Shown: positions 48,201-59,329 of the stretch, in pieces
How positions within the stretch are numbered: position 1 is the stretch's first letter
Layout: every line of letters starts with the position of its first letter
Assembly: GCA_021234155.1 (NCBI GenBank)
Contig: JAJEKV010000032.1
Coordinates: forward strand, 1,675,460 to 1,739,459
Reading direction: 5' to 3'
DNA length: 64,000 bases
Origin: Isoetes taiwanensis
Lineage: Eukaryota > Streptophyta > Lycopodiopsida > Isoetales > Isoetaceae
Notes under the pieces: model-generated
What the model was told of the DNA's origin: nothing
What the model saw: only the letters and a program-made list of their open reading frames with translations
Databases searched by the model: none
Made by a program: the position numbers and the translations under genes

Positions 48201-48467
48201 TAGGAAGAAACCACCTTGAGGGTGGTCCAAAACATAGCTAAACCGCCTTTTGAACCATCAGCAACAATGTAGGCTGAGCCAGCTCCTTTATTTATCCATC
48301 CCCCCAAATTGGAAGCTTCGAACTGTGCAAGATGGTGCTCTTGAATCATAAGGAGAACTGCTTTATAAGCCCTAGCCAAGGCAATAAATCTCCTTCTCTT
48401 TATGGGCCCTTGATTCCCCTAACATTCCAAGTAATGATCCTCATTTTAAGGGTTGAAAAAAAGAGAG

Positions 48468-49523
48468 CTACAGGGGAGGACTTAGCAGGATTTTATTCCT
48501 GGTATTGGAAGCAGGCCCATTGAAGTTGGAATCTTTCAGATATACCTTCCTCTGTTTTTTGGATTTCTTATTGGGGGTGAAACCTACCATGTTCTCACAT
48601 AGATAATCTCCAAGCTTATCTAGGTCACTCGGGATATTGTCAAAGCCCTCATTATCAGACATTCCTATCTCATCATCTAAAGCTGCCCAAAATTTTGATA
48701 GGATGGGAGTACAAATCTCTCCGGCCTCATTGGAAACACAAGAACCAGGTACTAAATTATTCAATTCACTAAAAGGCTGGTTACTTACCTGGAGGGAAGC
48801 ATCTTTGTCATCCATTGAGTCTCCATTGTTCCCTGATACAGGTGCATGCAAATACTCCTCTAAGGCCTCTGCAACAAAACGTTCAACACAAGCAGCATAT
48901 CTACCATCATCTTTACATTCTATAAAAGCCTGAAGAAAGGAAATATTATCCTCAGCATGCTCTTGATTCTGCTGCAAGGGAGATTTTGGGCTAGAGGCTA
49001 AAGTGGTTTGGGAGCTGTTATAATTAGTGGTTTGAATTGGTTCAGTGGACATGGTGGCTGCAGATCGAGATACAATTTCAGAAGATTGGCCTAGAACAGA
49101 CTCTGATATTCCTTGAGGATCTTCTGTGAATTTTGTTGCCATCCCATACTTGTTAAGAGAACATGAATCCCCTATTTGGACTGTTTTTGGACTGTCCTGT
49201 GTCTCTGTATCTTCTTGAGCCTCCTCTAAGTTACGAGGATTGTATCTGTTCCCAGTGTCATAATCCTCCCAGTTGACAGTTTTTCCTATTTGCACTGTTT
49301 CTATTTCTATCCTTTCCTTATCTGTAGCCTTATCCAAATTTTGATCATCAATAACCGACTGACTGGTTACATTGAATGTTCCAACGAGTGTTCCCTTATC
49401 TTGAGAATTATGCCCTGTTTTCAGAGTGTCTAACTCTTGAGTTTTCTGGATATAGATCCTATTTGGAGGACTGCCTTTGTTGAATTTAGCAAACTGCTCT
49501 TGTTTCGCAAAAGATACAGTATG
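48468..49523 (-). pseudogene. LINE-3 ORF1, C-terminal part
   Basis: An open frame continues from the LTR junction (49524) to a stop at 48468. It is Ser/Thr/Gln-rich and acidic, with a final NKKSKKQRKVY basic patch and NTRNK, closely paralleling the ORF1 end of LINE-1 (NTRSKQRKGKKKK). The DUF4283-like and zinc-knuckle parts are missing. The apparent ATG upstream lies in LTR sequence and is not the real start. Confidence 0.75.
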
Positions 49524-50825
49524 TGTGACGTTCCCTACAAAATATACGGCACCCGGCCGTACACTCCATAGGAAATCCCCCATCCGGTCCTCCGACCGCA
49601 CGGGCCCTCCACCTATCCCGCACTCCAAGGTATCCCTAGTGTGGGAAGGGGATACGAAGGTGTCTTGCGCGCCCTTCCCCTATGGGCTCCTATAACAGCG
49701 GAAGCATAAACAACGTCAGAACTAGCAATAACAATACATCAAACTACCTCGAAGGGTAGCACATCCACATATCCATAGATACAATAGAGATAAACACATG
49801 CCGTAAAACATGAGAGCTCCTAAAGGCTCAGACTCACGAGGAGGTAAACTGACGGCTAGGCCTCAAGATAGAGCAGATCGAGTCATAACAATGGCGAGGC
49901 TGGCTTGAGACAATGGCTAGGGTTGACCACTCCATCCGCCCCTCCTGTGTATACTTTGCAGATGGGCTAGATCGGGCTCTGACATGACTCTAGCCTTCCG
50001 GATATGCAATCTCATGGCATCACCCATCGAGACTACTCCAAGTTACATCTCCCCGGTCCGTTGAGGCAGGAAGGGTTGCATCTCTCCTTCTCGGGATCTA
50101 GAGGTTCCACGGGCGGCTAGAGAATCGTGGCGACACATGATTCGTCCCCGACTTAACCCCCAAAATAAGAGTCAGGTCGTCACCTGCAGCTCTTGAGAGA
50201 CAGGGCGACACCATTGCCCCATGAGGTGTCGGACCCATGCCCGACCCACTCGAAGTGACCGGCCATAAGCCTAGCCCACTATAGGGTCCCCAATAGCCGC
50301 GCTCAGCAGGGACCCTTTCTCCATCTCGCCCCTAGCCCCGTTATGTAGTGCTGAGTCATATCATAGCTCCCGTAGCCCGGTGGGTTCCTATGCACAGGCT
50401 GCATAATAATAGGAACTAAAGGGTCTAAACTAGGAGCAGCACTAAGTAATGGCTGCTAGGTCTCTACCCCCCTTCCTAATACAAGCGGAGCAAACATGAT
50501 CAACCAACATCACATATCCACATACATGATAATAATGAGAATAACATCTAAACCTAATCATACACATCTAACTTACAGTTAGGGTTCATTGATTAGGGTT
50601 CAAGATCTAGAATGAGGGTTCTAAGAAGGCTTTACTAGAGACACGAAATGCTAACTCATCTGGAGTCCTAACTTCCAGATGATCTACAAAGAACTCTAAC
50701 CCAAATACCTGCTCCTGAGGAACTCGCTCCTACTCCCGGCGTCTCCATGGTCTTCAAGGTGGTTGAAGTAGCTCCCACTCCTATTGACGCGCACACGCTC
50801 TGGGGGCTGCTGTGCTAGCATGCAT
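49524..50825 (-). repeat. Reversed solo LTR fragment of the element B family
   Basis: tgtgacgttccctac at 49524 and the following 1.3 kb match the reverse complement of the element B LTR 3' portion (for example ggcacccggccgtac and the ggaaatcccccatccgg block). Similarity fades near 50825 at ggggctgctgtgc. About 330 bp of the LTR 5' end, including its foldback start, are missing. It is more diverged than the two B LTRs are from each other. Confidence 0.85.
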
Positions 50826-50865
50826 GATGAGGTAGCAACGTTGGAGAGAGATTCCTTCATATTCT

Positions 50866-50990
50866 TATCAATTTGACATCCTATCACAAATATGTAGCAT
50901 TATAACAGGGGGTTTCTTTTGTGTTTTTGTACGCTTTTTGGCATGGTTTTCATATGATTTCACGGGCGTATTCACGTGGACGTACTAAAC
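50866..50990 (-). repeat. Inverted repeat arm, partner at 60115-60235
   Basis: The reverse complement (acgcccgtgaaatcatatga, cccctgttataatgctacat) matches 60150-60230 (acgcccaccaaatcatatga, cccctgttattatgctacat). Its nature is unknown; the two arms are about 9 kb apart and face each other. Confidence 0.75.
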
Positions 50991-51204
50991 GGTATTTCTA
51001 GAGTGCACCCATTTGTTAGCCATTGATTTTAAAGAAAAGGAAAAATCGTGTGGTTGTGGGGCTTTTATTGTTTTAGGTTTGTCAAATATTAGGTTTTTGG
51101 TTTTCCGAATGATATTAGGGTTCCGGATTTGGCATGTGGCATATCTGGCCGCAGGCATGGCCTGTTGGCGGTTATGGCAGATGCAGTATTTGATGGAATT
51201 AAGA

Positions 51205-51512
51205 TGGAAAAGGCCGCTTGAAGATGCAGTACTTGATGTTCAATCCGGCAAGGAAGATCTGGTTGCATGTTTGAAATCAAAAGGGGTTGAATTTAAATGG
51301 GCAAATTCAGGAATAATTGAGATAAATTGCGACGTAATTGTGGTCGGATCTTGATCAAGCGGAGGAGTGGTAGCAGGGGAGCTTTCAAACAAAGGATTCA
51401 AAGTGATTGTGTTAGAAAAGGGCAAATATTTTTCCTGCCAAGACCTCTCCCTTCTTGAAGGCCCTTCCATGGCCAATATGTATGAAGGAGGCGGCCTCTT
51501 AAGCACCTACTG
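51205..51512 (+). pseudogene. Long-chain-alcohol oxidase (FAO) pseudogene, FAD-binding exon
   Basis: Part of a GMC-type FAD-dependent long-chain alcohol oxidase, which oxidises fatty alcohols in the omega-oxidation route. Visible: RPLEDAVLDVQ, then INCDVIVVGS, a TGA stop, [20 protein letters not shown] and [26 protein letters not shown] follows. The glycine-rich Rossmann loop should read GSGSGGG; the first Gly codon after GS is TGA (51352-51354), a single G-to-T change. An upstream frame from about 51013 may be the preceding part. The exon ends after STY, and the catalytic domains are absent. The last 30 bp are repeated at 51986 by tandem duplication. Confidence 0.85.
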
Positions 51513-52488
51513 AAAAATCTGATTTGAAATTTGTTTTAAGGCGAAGAATACTGATCGGCTATGGCGAAAATATGTAGCGGTCGAAACAATCGACCGCATG
51601 AGAAATATGGCTTGTAGATCTTTGCATCTGCGGGGGCGATTATTACGGCAAGCTGCAGAGCTGAAAAAATCCTCAAGAACCCTAATCTTGGGAGCAAATC
51701 GATCTTCAAGAATCCTAAGCTTGGGAGCAAATCTGGTAAATTCTTTAAAGCCCAAGGTGTGATTGCATCAGTAGAAGGAAACCCACAATTGAAAATCGTA
51801 ATCAATGCTAAATGAACCGTAGTGGTTTGTGGGTCTTTCCAAACTCCGGTTCTGCTGCAGAGAAGCGGCCTCAAGAACCCTAATATTGGCTGGAATCTCC
51901 ATATTCACCCAACCCAATTTGCATGGGGCTTTTTTCCAGAAGGCCAGGGGCCGGAAGGAAAATTTATGACGGGGGAATCATGGCGTATGAAGGAGGCGGC
52001 CTCTTAAGCACCTACGAAAAAAAATACGGACTGAAGTTGTTTCTGGGCGAAGAATACAGATCGGCTATGGCGAAAATCTGTAGCAGATCGAAACAATCGA
52101 CCGCAGAAACATGGCTTGTAGATCTTTGCATCGCCGGGCGATTATTCGGCAAGGCTGCAGAGCTGAAAAAATCCTCAAGAACCCTAATCTTGGGAGCAAA
52201 TCGATCTTCAAGAATCCTAAGCTTGGGAGCAAATCTGGTAAATTCTTTAAAGCCCAAGGTGTGATTGCATCAGTAGAAGGAAACCCACAATTGAAAATCG
52301 TAATCAATGCTAAATGCAAGTAGTGGTTTGTGGGTCTTTCCAAACTCGGTTAATAGCTGGCAGCAGAAGCGGCCTCAAGAACCCTAATATTGGCGGAATC
52401 TCCATATTCACCCAACCCAATTTGCATGGGGCTTTTTTCCAGAAGGCCAGGGGCCGGAAGGAAAATTTATGACGGGGGAATCATGGCC
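51482..52488 (+). repeat. Tandem duplication, period about 504 bp
   Basis: Copy 1 is 51482-51985 and copy 2 is 51986-52488. Both begin with tatgaaggaggcggcctctt and end with gacgggggaatcatgg. They include the end of the FAO exon and a segment reading KKSSRTLILGANRSSRILSL. Small indels distinguish them. Confidence 0.9.
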
Positions 52489-55400
52489 AGGGGCCACCAG
52501 CATTTAGATCCGGCAGGAGATTTCTGATATTGCGCCCATGAAGCCCTTCGAGCTTGCATCTAGGCTTTCAAGCTCTGTCAGACCTGAAAAAAACGCCAGG
52601 GTAGAAACAGGTAGCTAAATCGGCCAATTTGGGTGGATTGACAACTACAAAGCTGCAAAACCCGAGCTCCATCGATAAACCATGGCTAACTAGAGCGACA
52701 AGAAATTAACACTCCGCCTAAAAAAAAAAGAGGGCTGGCCTGGAAAGAACAGGTAGAAGCTTACTGGTTGAAACAAAAGAGGCTAATCTTTTGTCTGAGA
52801 AGATATTTGGGCAGAAAAATCCCTGCAAAGAGTTGTAGTGTGCTCTGGAGGGAAGCTGAACGAAGCTCAAGATCCTTTTCAGGCCACCACTTAAGGATAT
52901 GGGATCGGGAGATAGACATTCTGCATATCAAAGGTAGGGCACTTTATATCATTGTGGGTGCATTTTTTTTCTGTACAATTTTGTTCAAGTTAGAATGTCT
53001 GTTTGTTGTTATCAACAGAGATTGCTAAGGACTGATTGCTAAGGACTGAGCAACCAAGTGTCGTTGCACCAGGCAATCATGTCCTCAAAGATGATGCAGC
53101 AGCTATACCCAAACACACTGTTTTGGGCCTTCTTCAAGAGTGCACAAAACTCCAAGACCTGTGGAAGTCAGCAGGCAGTTGTACAGTTTGATGGTTTATA
53201 ATTCATTAGATTTTGTTTCTCTTGTCTTCTAGAAACAACCATTAGGGATTGCCCAACTTTGTTATAAAACTACTGTGACATTGCCATAATGTAGTTTTTC
53301 CAGAGAAGAATTTGCAATCTTGGCAGTTCGGGGATGATTATAAATTAAATCTTGTTTTTGATCCTATTAATATTGTTATTTGTGGATGCCAATGCCGTTA
53401 TGATTGCCATTTCTTCTGTATTCATGCTCCCTCTTTGTAGAATTAAATTTGTTTTGCATATGCCATATGCTTATGAATGCTTGCTATGGCAAAACAGGCT
53501 TGCATTGATACCAGCACATGTTACCATATGCACTAGCATATGCATGACAATGTGCAGTTTACAATAGAAGGGGGTATTTATTTTGATAGTTGATTTCCTT
53601 GAACTAGTGGTACTGGCTTTATTTATGTTTGCGTTAGTTAGGGCCTTCGTGTTTGCGTTAGTTAGGGCCCGAAGGGCGCAAATTTTTTTTTAATATAACA
53701 ATCAACACACAACTACCAGTAACATTATTAACACAAACCATTGCATTTAACACATTTTAATTAAAATCCCCCTTAAACCCCCTTTGGTTTGGGTGCATAT
53801 TCACACGGGGGGTTACTTCGGGCAGCGAGAGCCCCAAAAATATATTTACAATACATGTACAAAATTAACACCATTAAGTACATTCTCTCAAATCTTATAG
53901 TATTTTGCAAACTTTAATATACAGTATACAAAAACTTGTACATGCATACCCCACAAACGAGGATCGCTATGTATGGTCCAGATCTTGGAATAAAGGGCAA
54001 ATATACCCATTTCCATATTCACCCAACCCAATTTGCATGGGGCTTTTTTCCAGAAGGCCAGGGGCCGGAAGGAAAATTTATGACGGGGGAATCATGGCCA
54101 GGGGCCACCAGCATTTAGATCCGGCAGGAGATTTCTGATATTGCGCCCATGAAGCCCTTCGAGCTTGCATCTAGGCTTTCAAGCTCTGTCAGACCTGAAA
54201 AAAACGCCAGGGTAGAAACAGGTAGCTAAATCGGCCACAGCTGGGTGGATTGACAACTACAAGCTGCAAAACCCGAGCTCCATCTGATAAACCATGGCTA
54301 ACTAGAGCGACAAGAAATGAACACTCCGCCAAAAAAGAGGGCTGGCCGGAAAGAACAGGTAGAAGCTTATTGGTTGAAACAAAAAGAGGCTAATCTTTTT
54401 GTCCGAGAAGATATTTGGGCGTAAAAATCCCCGCAAAGAGTTGTAGTGTGCTCTGGAGGGAAGCTGAACGAAGCTCAAGATCCTTTTCAGGCCACCACTT
54501 AAGGATATGGGATCGGGAGATAGACATTCTGCATATCAAAGGTAGGGCACTTTATATCATTGTGGGTGCATTTTTTTTCTGTACAATTTTGTTCAAGTTA
54601 GAATGTCTGTTTGTTGTTATCAACAGAGATTGCTAAGGACTGATTGCTAAGGACTGAGCAACCAAGTGTCGTTGCACCAGGCAATCATGTCCTCAAAGAT
54701 GATGCAGCAGCTATACCCAAACACACTGTTTTGGGCCTTCTTCAAGAGTGCACAAAACTCCAAGACCTGTGGAAGTCAGCAGGCAGTTGTACAGTTTGAT
54801 GGTTTATAATTCATTAGATTTTGTTTCTCTTGTCTTCTAGAAACAACCATTAGGGATTGCCCAACTTTGTTATAAAACTCTTTTGTGACATTGCCATAAT
54901 GTAGTTTTTCGGAGAAGAATTTGCAATCTTGGCGGTTCGGGGATGATTATAAATTAAATCTTGTTTTTGATCCTATTAATATTGTTATTTGTGGATGCCA
55001 ATGCCGTTATGATTGCCATTTCTTCTGTATTCATGCTCCCTCTTTGTAGAATTAAATTTGTTTTGCATATGCCATATGCTTATGAATGCTTGCTATGGCA
55101 AAACAGGCTTGCATTGATACCAGCACATGTTACCATATGCACTAGCATATGCATGACAATGTGCAGTTTACAATAGAAGGGGGTATTTATTTTGATAGTT
55201 GATTTCCTTGAACTAGTGGTACTGGCTTTATTTATGTTTGCGTTAGTTAGGGCCTTCGTGTTTGCGTTAGTTAGGGCCCGAAGGGCCCAAATTTTTTTTT
55301 AATATAACAATCAACACACAACTACCAGTAACATTATTAACACTAACCATTGCATTTAACACATTTTAATTAAAATCCCCCTTAAACCCCCTTTGGTTTG

Positions 55401-55547
55401 GGTGCATATTCACACGGGGGGTTACTTCGGGCAGCAAGAGCCCCAAAAATATATTTACAATACATGTACAAAATTAACATCTTTAAGTACATTCTCTCAA
55501 ATCTTATAGTATTTTGCAAACTTTAATATACAGTATACAAAAACTTG
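52402..55547 (+). repeat. Tandem duplication, period about 1611 bp
   Basis: Copy 1 is 52402-54012 and copy 2 is 54013-55547, nearly identical. Both begin ccatattcacccaacccaat, which is also the last part of the 504-bp unit, so the duplications arose in steps. Each copy holds a short frame ending INRDC and a possible exon reading VLKDDAAAIPKHTVLGLLQE (about 53075-53135 and 54685-54745), perhaps PPR-like. Each ends in the left arm of a foldback element; copy 1 lacks the right arm. No intact gene is seen in either. Confidence 0.92.
55274..55288. other. Perfect hairpin GGGCCC-GAA-GGGCCC
   Basis: A 6-bp stem with a 3-nt loop lies just outside the foldback element at 55303. Related sequences flank other copies (about 53666, 58119 and 58251). 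Confidence 0.7.
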
Positions 55548-55676
55548 CCCGAAGTAACCCCCCGTGTGAATATGCACCCAAACCAAAGGGGGTTTAAGGG
55601 GGATTTTAATTAAAATGTGTTAAATGCAATGGTTTGTGTTAATAATGTTACTGGTAGTTGTGTGTTGATTGTTATA
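55303..55676. mobile_element. Foldback element, 131-bp arms
   Basis: The left arm 55303-55433 (tataacaatcaacacacaac ...) and right arm 55546-55676 are reverse complements. The 112-bp centre is related to the centre of the copy at 57646 in inverted orientation. It is non-coding. A half copy (left arm only) is at about 53692-53835 and continues into the centre until 54012. Confidence 0.88.
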
Positions 55677-57374
55677 CGTTTATGCAGTTTCTCATTTCAT
55701 CTTTTTGTGTCAAATGTGTCATTTGCATCTTTTTGTGCATCTTTTTGTGTCATGGGTAGGCCACTTAGGTTATTTGATTGAGATTGCTTGGTTTAATTTT
55801 AACCTTTTTCCATCTTCGAGTATGGAAAGCAATTGCATACATTTAGATGATTCAAGTCAACAATTTGTTCAAACTTTCATACTAATAACAAAGTGCATAA
55901 TTTCAAGTCTTTACAAATAGCAAAATCACATAGTTGTTGACCATAAATATTTAATATGGTCACATCTCTAGCTACGATGGTTAGATTATATGCTTTTGTT
56001 TAATAACAATATTTTCATGTGTACGATGTATTGGAAGGCGGTGTGAATTTGGGATAAGAATGGTTATTCTACAATTAGCCCAATGAGTTTCATGCTAAAG
56101 AATGGAAATCCATGCAAAACATCTCTGATAGAATAAACATTTATCCTCTCTGTATATCACCCGACCATCGACCATAGTTATTGCAAGCAAAGTTCGGTAG
56201 AAGAGCACTTAAGCATTTCCTTCACGTGCAATATAGAAGTGAACACTACAAGGAATATTTTTCATTTAAACCAAGTAGATGCTTTTGCAACATGCTCCAC
56301 ATTTAATACAAACCCTCAACTTAAATCCATCATCTTCTTTAGTATTTGAATATGCTAAATTGAAGGAGAGTACATAAGCTCAAAATTATAGAAAAAGGAA
56401 AAGTTAACCTGCCATATTGTTGGCAGCCAAGACAACCTTGTCTGAAGCAGTGTCTACGTACTCCACTTTATGGAATAAGCAAAAACTGTTTGTAACGTAC
56501 AACATCGAAGCCCTGCTGTATAGTTCTGCCAGGTATGTATAACCATAGCAGCATGTTTTCAAATGTTAGGTTGTCTTTTAATGGTGGCAAATAAACATAC
56601 TATATGACAGACTGCTATCATTTTTAAGGGCTCACAAGACATTGTAAAACTGCAGGAGCTGCCCAAGTTTTGCATTACTAATAAAGCAATTTTGGCCTGA
56701 ATATTCCGATAGGAAGTAAAGGTATGACAACATGTTTTGAGCATCTATATTGTTTCCTTAGCCGTAGGCTTCAATAAGCTTGCCAAGGTAAAATTGCCCT
56801 TTTTCTTCCAATTTCTTGAATTTCAATCAAAATTGAGGTAGAAAAGCTAGGGCCCACCATATGTCATGTTTATGATATGGATCACATAAGTGTACAGGAA
56901 AGACTTCTTTAAAATATGTCATTAAAGGGATACCCACATTATATTTTGTTGAAACTGGGATCCAAAGGCGGGGAAGTTCAAGCATATTTTCTATGATGCT
57001 TCATTTGCACCGTAGAGCATGGGTATAGGTTAGTACATACTTTTTGTTATGTTCGTCTAAAATGTAAAGACCAGTCATTCCATTAGTTGTTTAATTACTC
57101 CCTTTAATCTCATTTTCAAATAATCTTGATTTTCACTGATATCAATAATGTTGTAAGGAAGTCAAATATTAAAGGGTTGTATTATGACCGTACTTTAGGA
57201 TCAATTTGTCCTATGACATTTTTGTATACGTATGGTTGTAAAGGAAAAATTTGGCACCAAAAGTTCATAAAAAAAGTAGTGTTCACTATTTTATGCCTAT
57301 TTTACCTTTAGTGTGCTAGAAGTATGTATTATTGGACCTTAATAGAATCAATTACCTTATAGTTTTGAATGTTT
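55677..57374. other. AT-rich spacer
   Basis: Only short chance ORFs. I see no domain, RNA gene or repeat that I can defend. Confidence 0.45.
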
Positions 57375-57600
57375 TTTCATGTGCAAAAGATGTCATAGAA
57401 GGCAGAATCCTTCATACATTCTAGATTGAGGACCAACTTGATGTATGCTGCCAATTCTCTTATCAGTATGTATGACAAGTGTGGAACGCTTATTGAGGAG
57501 GTTATGCTCATCAATTTGAGATTTGAAACGTCATTTCTTGGACTTTTATGATTGCAGCATGTACTGAGCTCTTGAACTTTTCTAAATCAATCACATCTAT
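57375..57600 (+). pseudogene. PPR protein relic
   Basis: Fragments of plant pentatricopeptide repeats in three frames: VIEGRILHTF, then NSLISMYDKCGTLIE (the classic NSLI-MY-KCG repeat), then VISWTFMIAACTELLN. Together they give about two repeats of a PLS-type PPR, a family of organelle RNA-binding proteins. Two frameshifts and a stop show it is dead. Nothing recognisable precedes or follows it. Confidence 0.75.
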
Positions 57601-57645
57601 CAATTTATACAGATGCTGATCTGCCCACAACCCTATTTTGTTTTG

Positions 57646-58109
57646 TTAGTATAATAACCAACACATAACTACCATTGACATTAATAAATATAACCATTGG
57701 ATCCAACACATTTAAATTAAAATCCCCCTTAAACCCCCTTTGGTTTGGGTGCATATTCACACGGGGGGTGACTCCGGGCAACGAGAGCTGTTGGATAGGC
57801 ATATTCACCCCTTATCCTTTAATCTACACCGTACGTAAAGCTCCTCATTTGTGGGGTATGCAAGTACAAGATTTGCTATACTGTATAATAAGATTCGCAA
57901 AATACTATAAGATTTCAACCGGAATACTATATGGTGTTGATTTCGTACGTCCAAAATACAATTATGAGGGCTCTCACGCCCTACGCCACCCGGTGTGAAT
58001 ATGCACCCAAACCAAAGGGGGTTTAAGGGGGATTTTAATTTAAATGTGTTGGATCCAATGGTTATATTTATTAATGTCAATGGTAGTTATGTGTTGGTTA
58101 TTATACTAA
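57646..58109. mobile_element. Foldback element, second full copy
   Basis: Arms 57646-57762 and 57993-58109. The identical peptide frames opening at 57675 (plus) and 58080 (minus) are a by-product of the palindrome. The centre (57763-57992) is related to sequence at 53890-54010, but reversed. The ends read ttagtataataacc and ggttattatactaa. Confidence 0.88.
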
Positions 58110-58194
58110 AACCCACAGCCCTTCGGGCCATAAAAAAAAAGACGTGAGAATATAAAAAGACATTTAAAACATGTAGCAATATGTGTTATGTGTT

Positions 58195-58265
58195 TATGTT
58201 AATAATGTTAATGATAGCTATGTGTTGGTTGTTATATATAAAAAAATTTTCGGCCCTTCGGCCTA
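58195..58265. repeat. Partial foldback-family arm
   Basis: gatagctatgtgttggttgt matches the outer part of the foldback arms and is followed by an AT stretch and a ggcccttcggcc hairpin, repeating the arm-plus-hairpin arrangement. Confidence 0.6.
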
Positions 58266-58602
58266 AAATTTTGTTCTCGTTATTCTAATCAAACTAGAAC
58301 GCAAGCAGTTTGCATAAAAAATGGAAAGCAGAGGAGTCAATTAATATACATAAGCAACTTTTTCATTAAATGTACACCGCCAGCCAAAGGTTTAGTAGCT
58401 TCTTATGCTGAGGAAAATAAGAAATGAGGAAGAGCTACATAGTTACTTCCTCCAAAAAAGCAAACAGAATAAAATGTAGCATACCTTTAAAGAATACACC
58501 ACTCTTCTAGGTCTAGGCGTGAAATTTTGCCATAGCTCTCAAGGAATGCACAAGCCTAGCGGACCATGCACGGATTGAACTGAACAAAGAGAAAAAAAGG
58601 AT

Positions 58603-58929
58603 TCACCTATTTGGGCACTTGGAAATGCATTTGAAATGGACTTGGAAATGCATGTGGATCTTCATATCGCTTATATTCTTCACATACATCTTCATAGTCA
58701 TCTTCATATGCATCCGCTTCATATTCTTCTTCAAAAGCCCGGCTTCTTCATATTCATCATATTCATTTTCATCTTGAAAATCATATCCATGATAAATAAC
58801 TTTACCTTGCCTATGTTTAGCATTTGATCCGCGAATCGGATGTTGGAAGAAACATTTAATCTCTGCTTTGAGCTCTGCTTTGGACCAATATTCTCTCACA
58901 TATCCCCGAACTCGAGGCATATACTCCAC
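58603..58929 (-). pseudogene. Unrecognised gene fragment with acidic C-terminus
   Basis: The minus-strand frame begins MEYMPRVRGYVREYWSKAEL and reaches GYDFQDENEYDEYEEAG. After that a +1 shift gives a more sensible acidic tail (FEEEYEADAYEDDYEDVCEE ... FQVPK stop at about 58612). The first 60 residues look like a real protein, and the acidic repeats could be low-complexity. I do not recognise the family. It lies 400 bp downstream of the mtACP gene on the same strand and could be its neighbour or a 3'-end relic. Confidence 0.35.
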
Positions 58930-59329
58930 GCATCAAGATCCAAAGCATCAAGTCCTGAGAATCGTTGAACAGATTTTTCACAAGGTATATGAATAAGAAG
59001 CACCCTCGCCGCTTATCTTAGCTTTTTGAAGATCCAGAGCATTCTATCTAAAGAATGAAAATATCCATCTCTGTACACCACTTCCATGGGCGGAAATTGG
59101 TGGGCATAAACTGATCCTTCTAAAATCTCTGTAACTGCAAAGGAGTAAGCCACCATACCTTACATAAAAAACCGTAAACCGGTTTCATGTCCAATTTCCG
59201 AAGTTACATGATGATTATTCAAATCTCATATTCAAAGAAGCCCGGCCTCTTCGTCTAGAAGGTGTTACCATGGTATAACAAAGGTGTGGCATCTGTTTTG
59301 CCAAAAAATATGGAGGATACACAACTAAG

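Larger units (their letters stand above)
44085..48444 (-). pseudogene. LINE-3 ORF2, frameshifted and MITE-interrupted
   Basis: It starts with MRIITWNVRGIKGP at 48444, then a frameshift. The endonuclease follows (48379-47684) with INVYAPTEPNERAP, GGDLNNTPQW and ILSDHFSQ. After a stop comes the RT N-terminus (47569-46712: KGKSPGPDDFLPEFF, NDWHPISLTNTTYKI). A break at 46700 leads to GVRQGCPLAPYLF and QYADDTFILL (46688-46305). The RT thumb is 46300-45473, and the C-terminal zinc region (CKLCGNNSETTIHMFDCP, LWIIWKHRNKV) is 45125-44538 beyond the MITE. The last open piece ends at 44085. Several frameshifts and the MITE make it dead, though the YADD pair survives. Confidence 0.88.
43881..49523 (-). 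mobile_element. LINE-3: decayed plant L1
   Basis: The poly(A) tail is seen as T at 43881-43908. On the minus strand the ORF2 start is at 48444 and the ORF1 C-terminus at 49523-48468. Order and spacing match LINE-1. The 5' part of ORF1 is missing where the reversed LTR begins at 49524. No target duplication was found. Confidence 0.85.

Noticed and set aside
55669-55920. 83-codon plus-strand ORF
   Set aside because: It opens in the foldback arm and runs into AT-rich sequence; the hydrophobic composition is explained by T-rich codons.
57675-58080. Two proteins starting with the same residues on opposite strands
   Set aside because: They arise from the inverted arms of the foldback element, not from duplicated genes.
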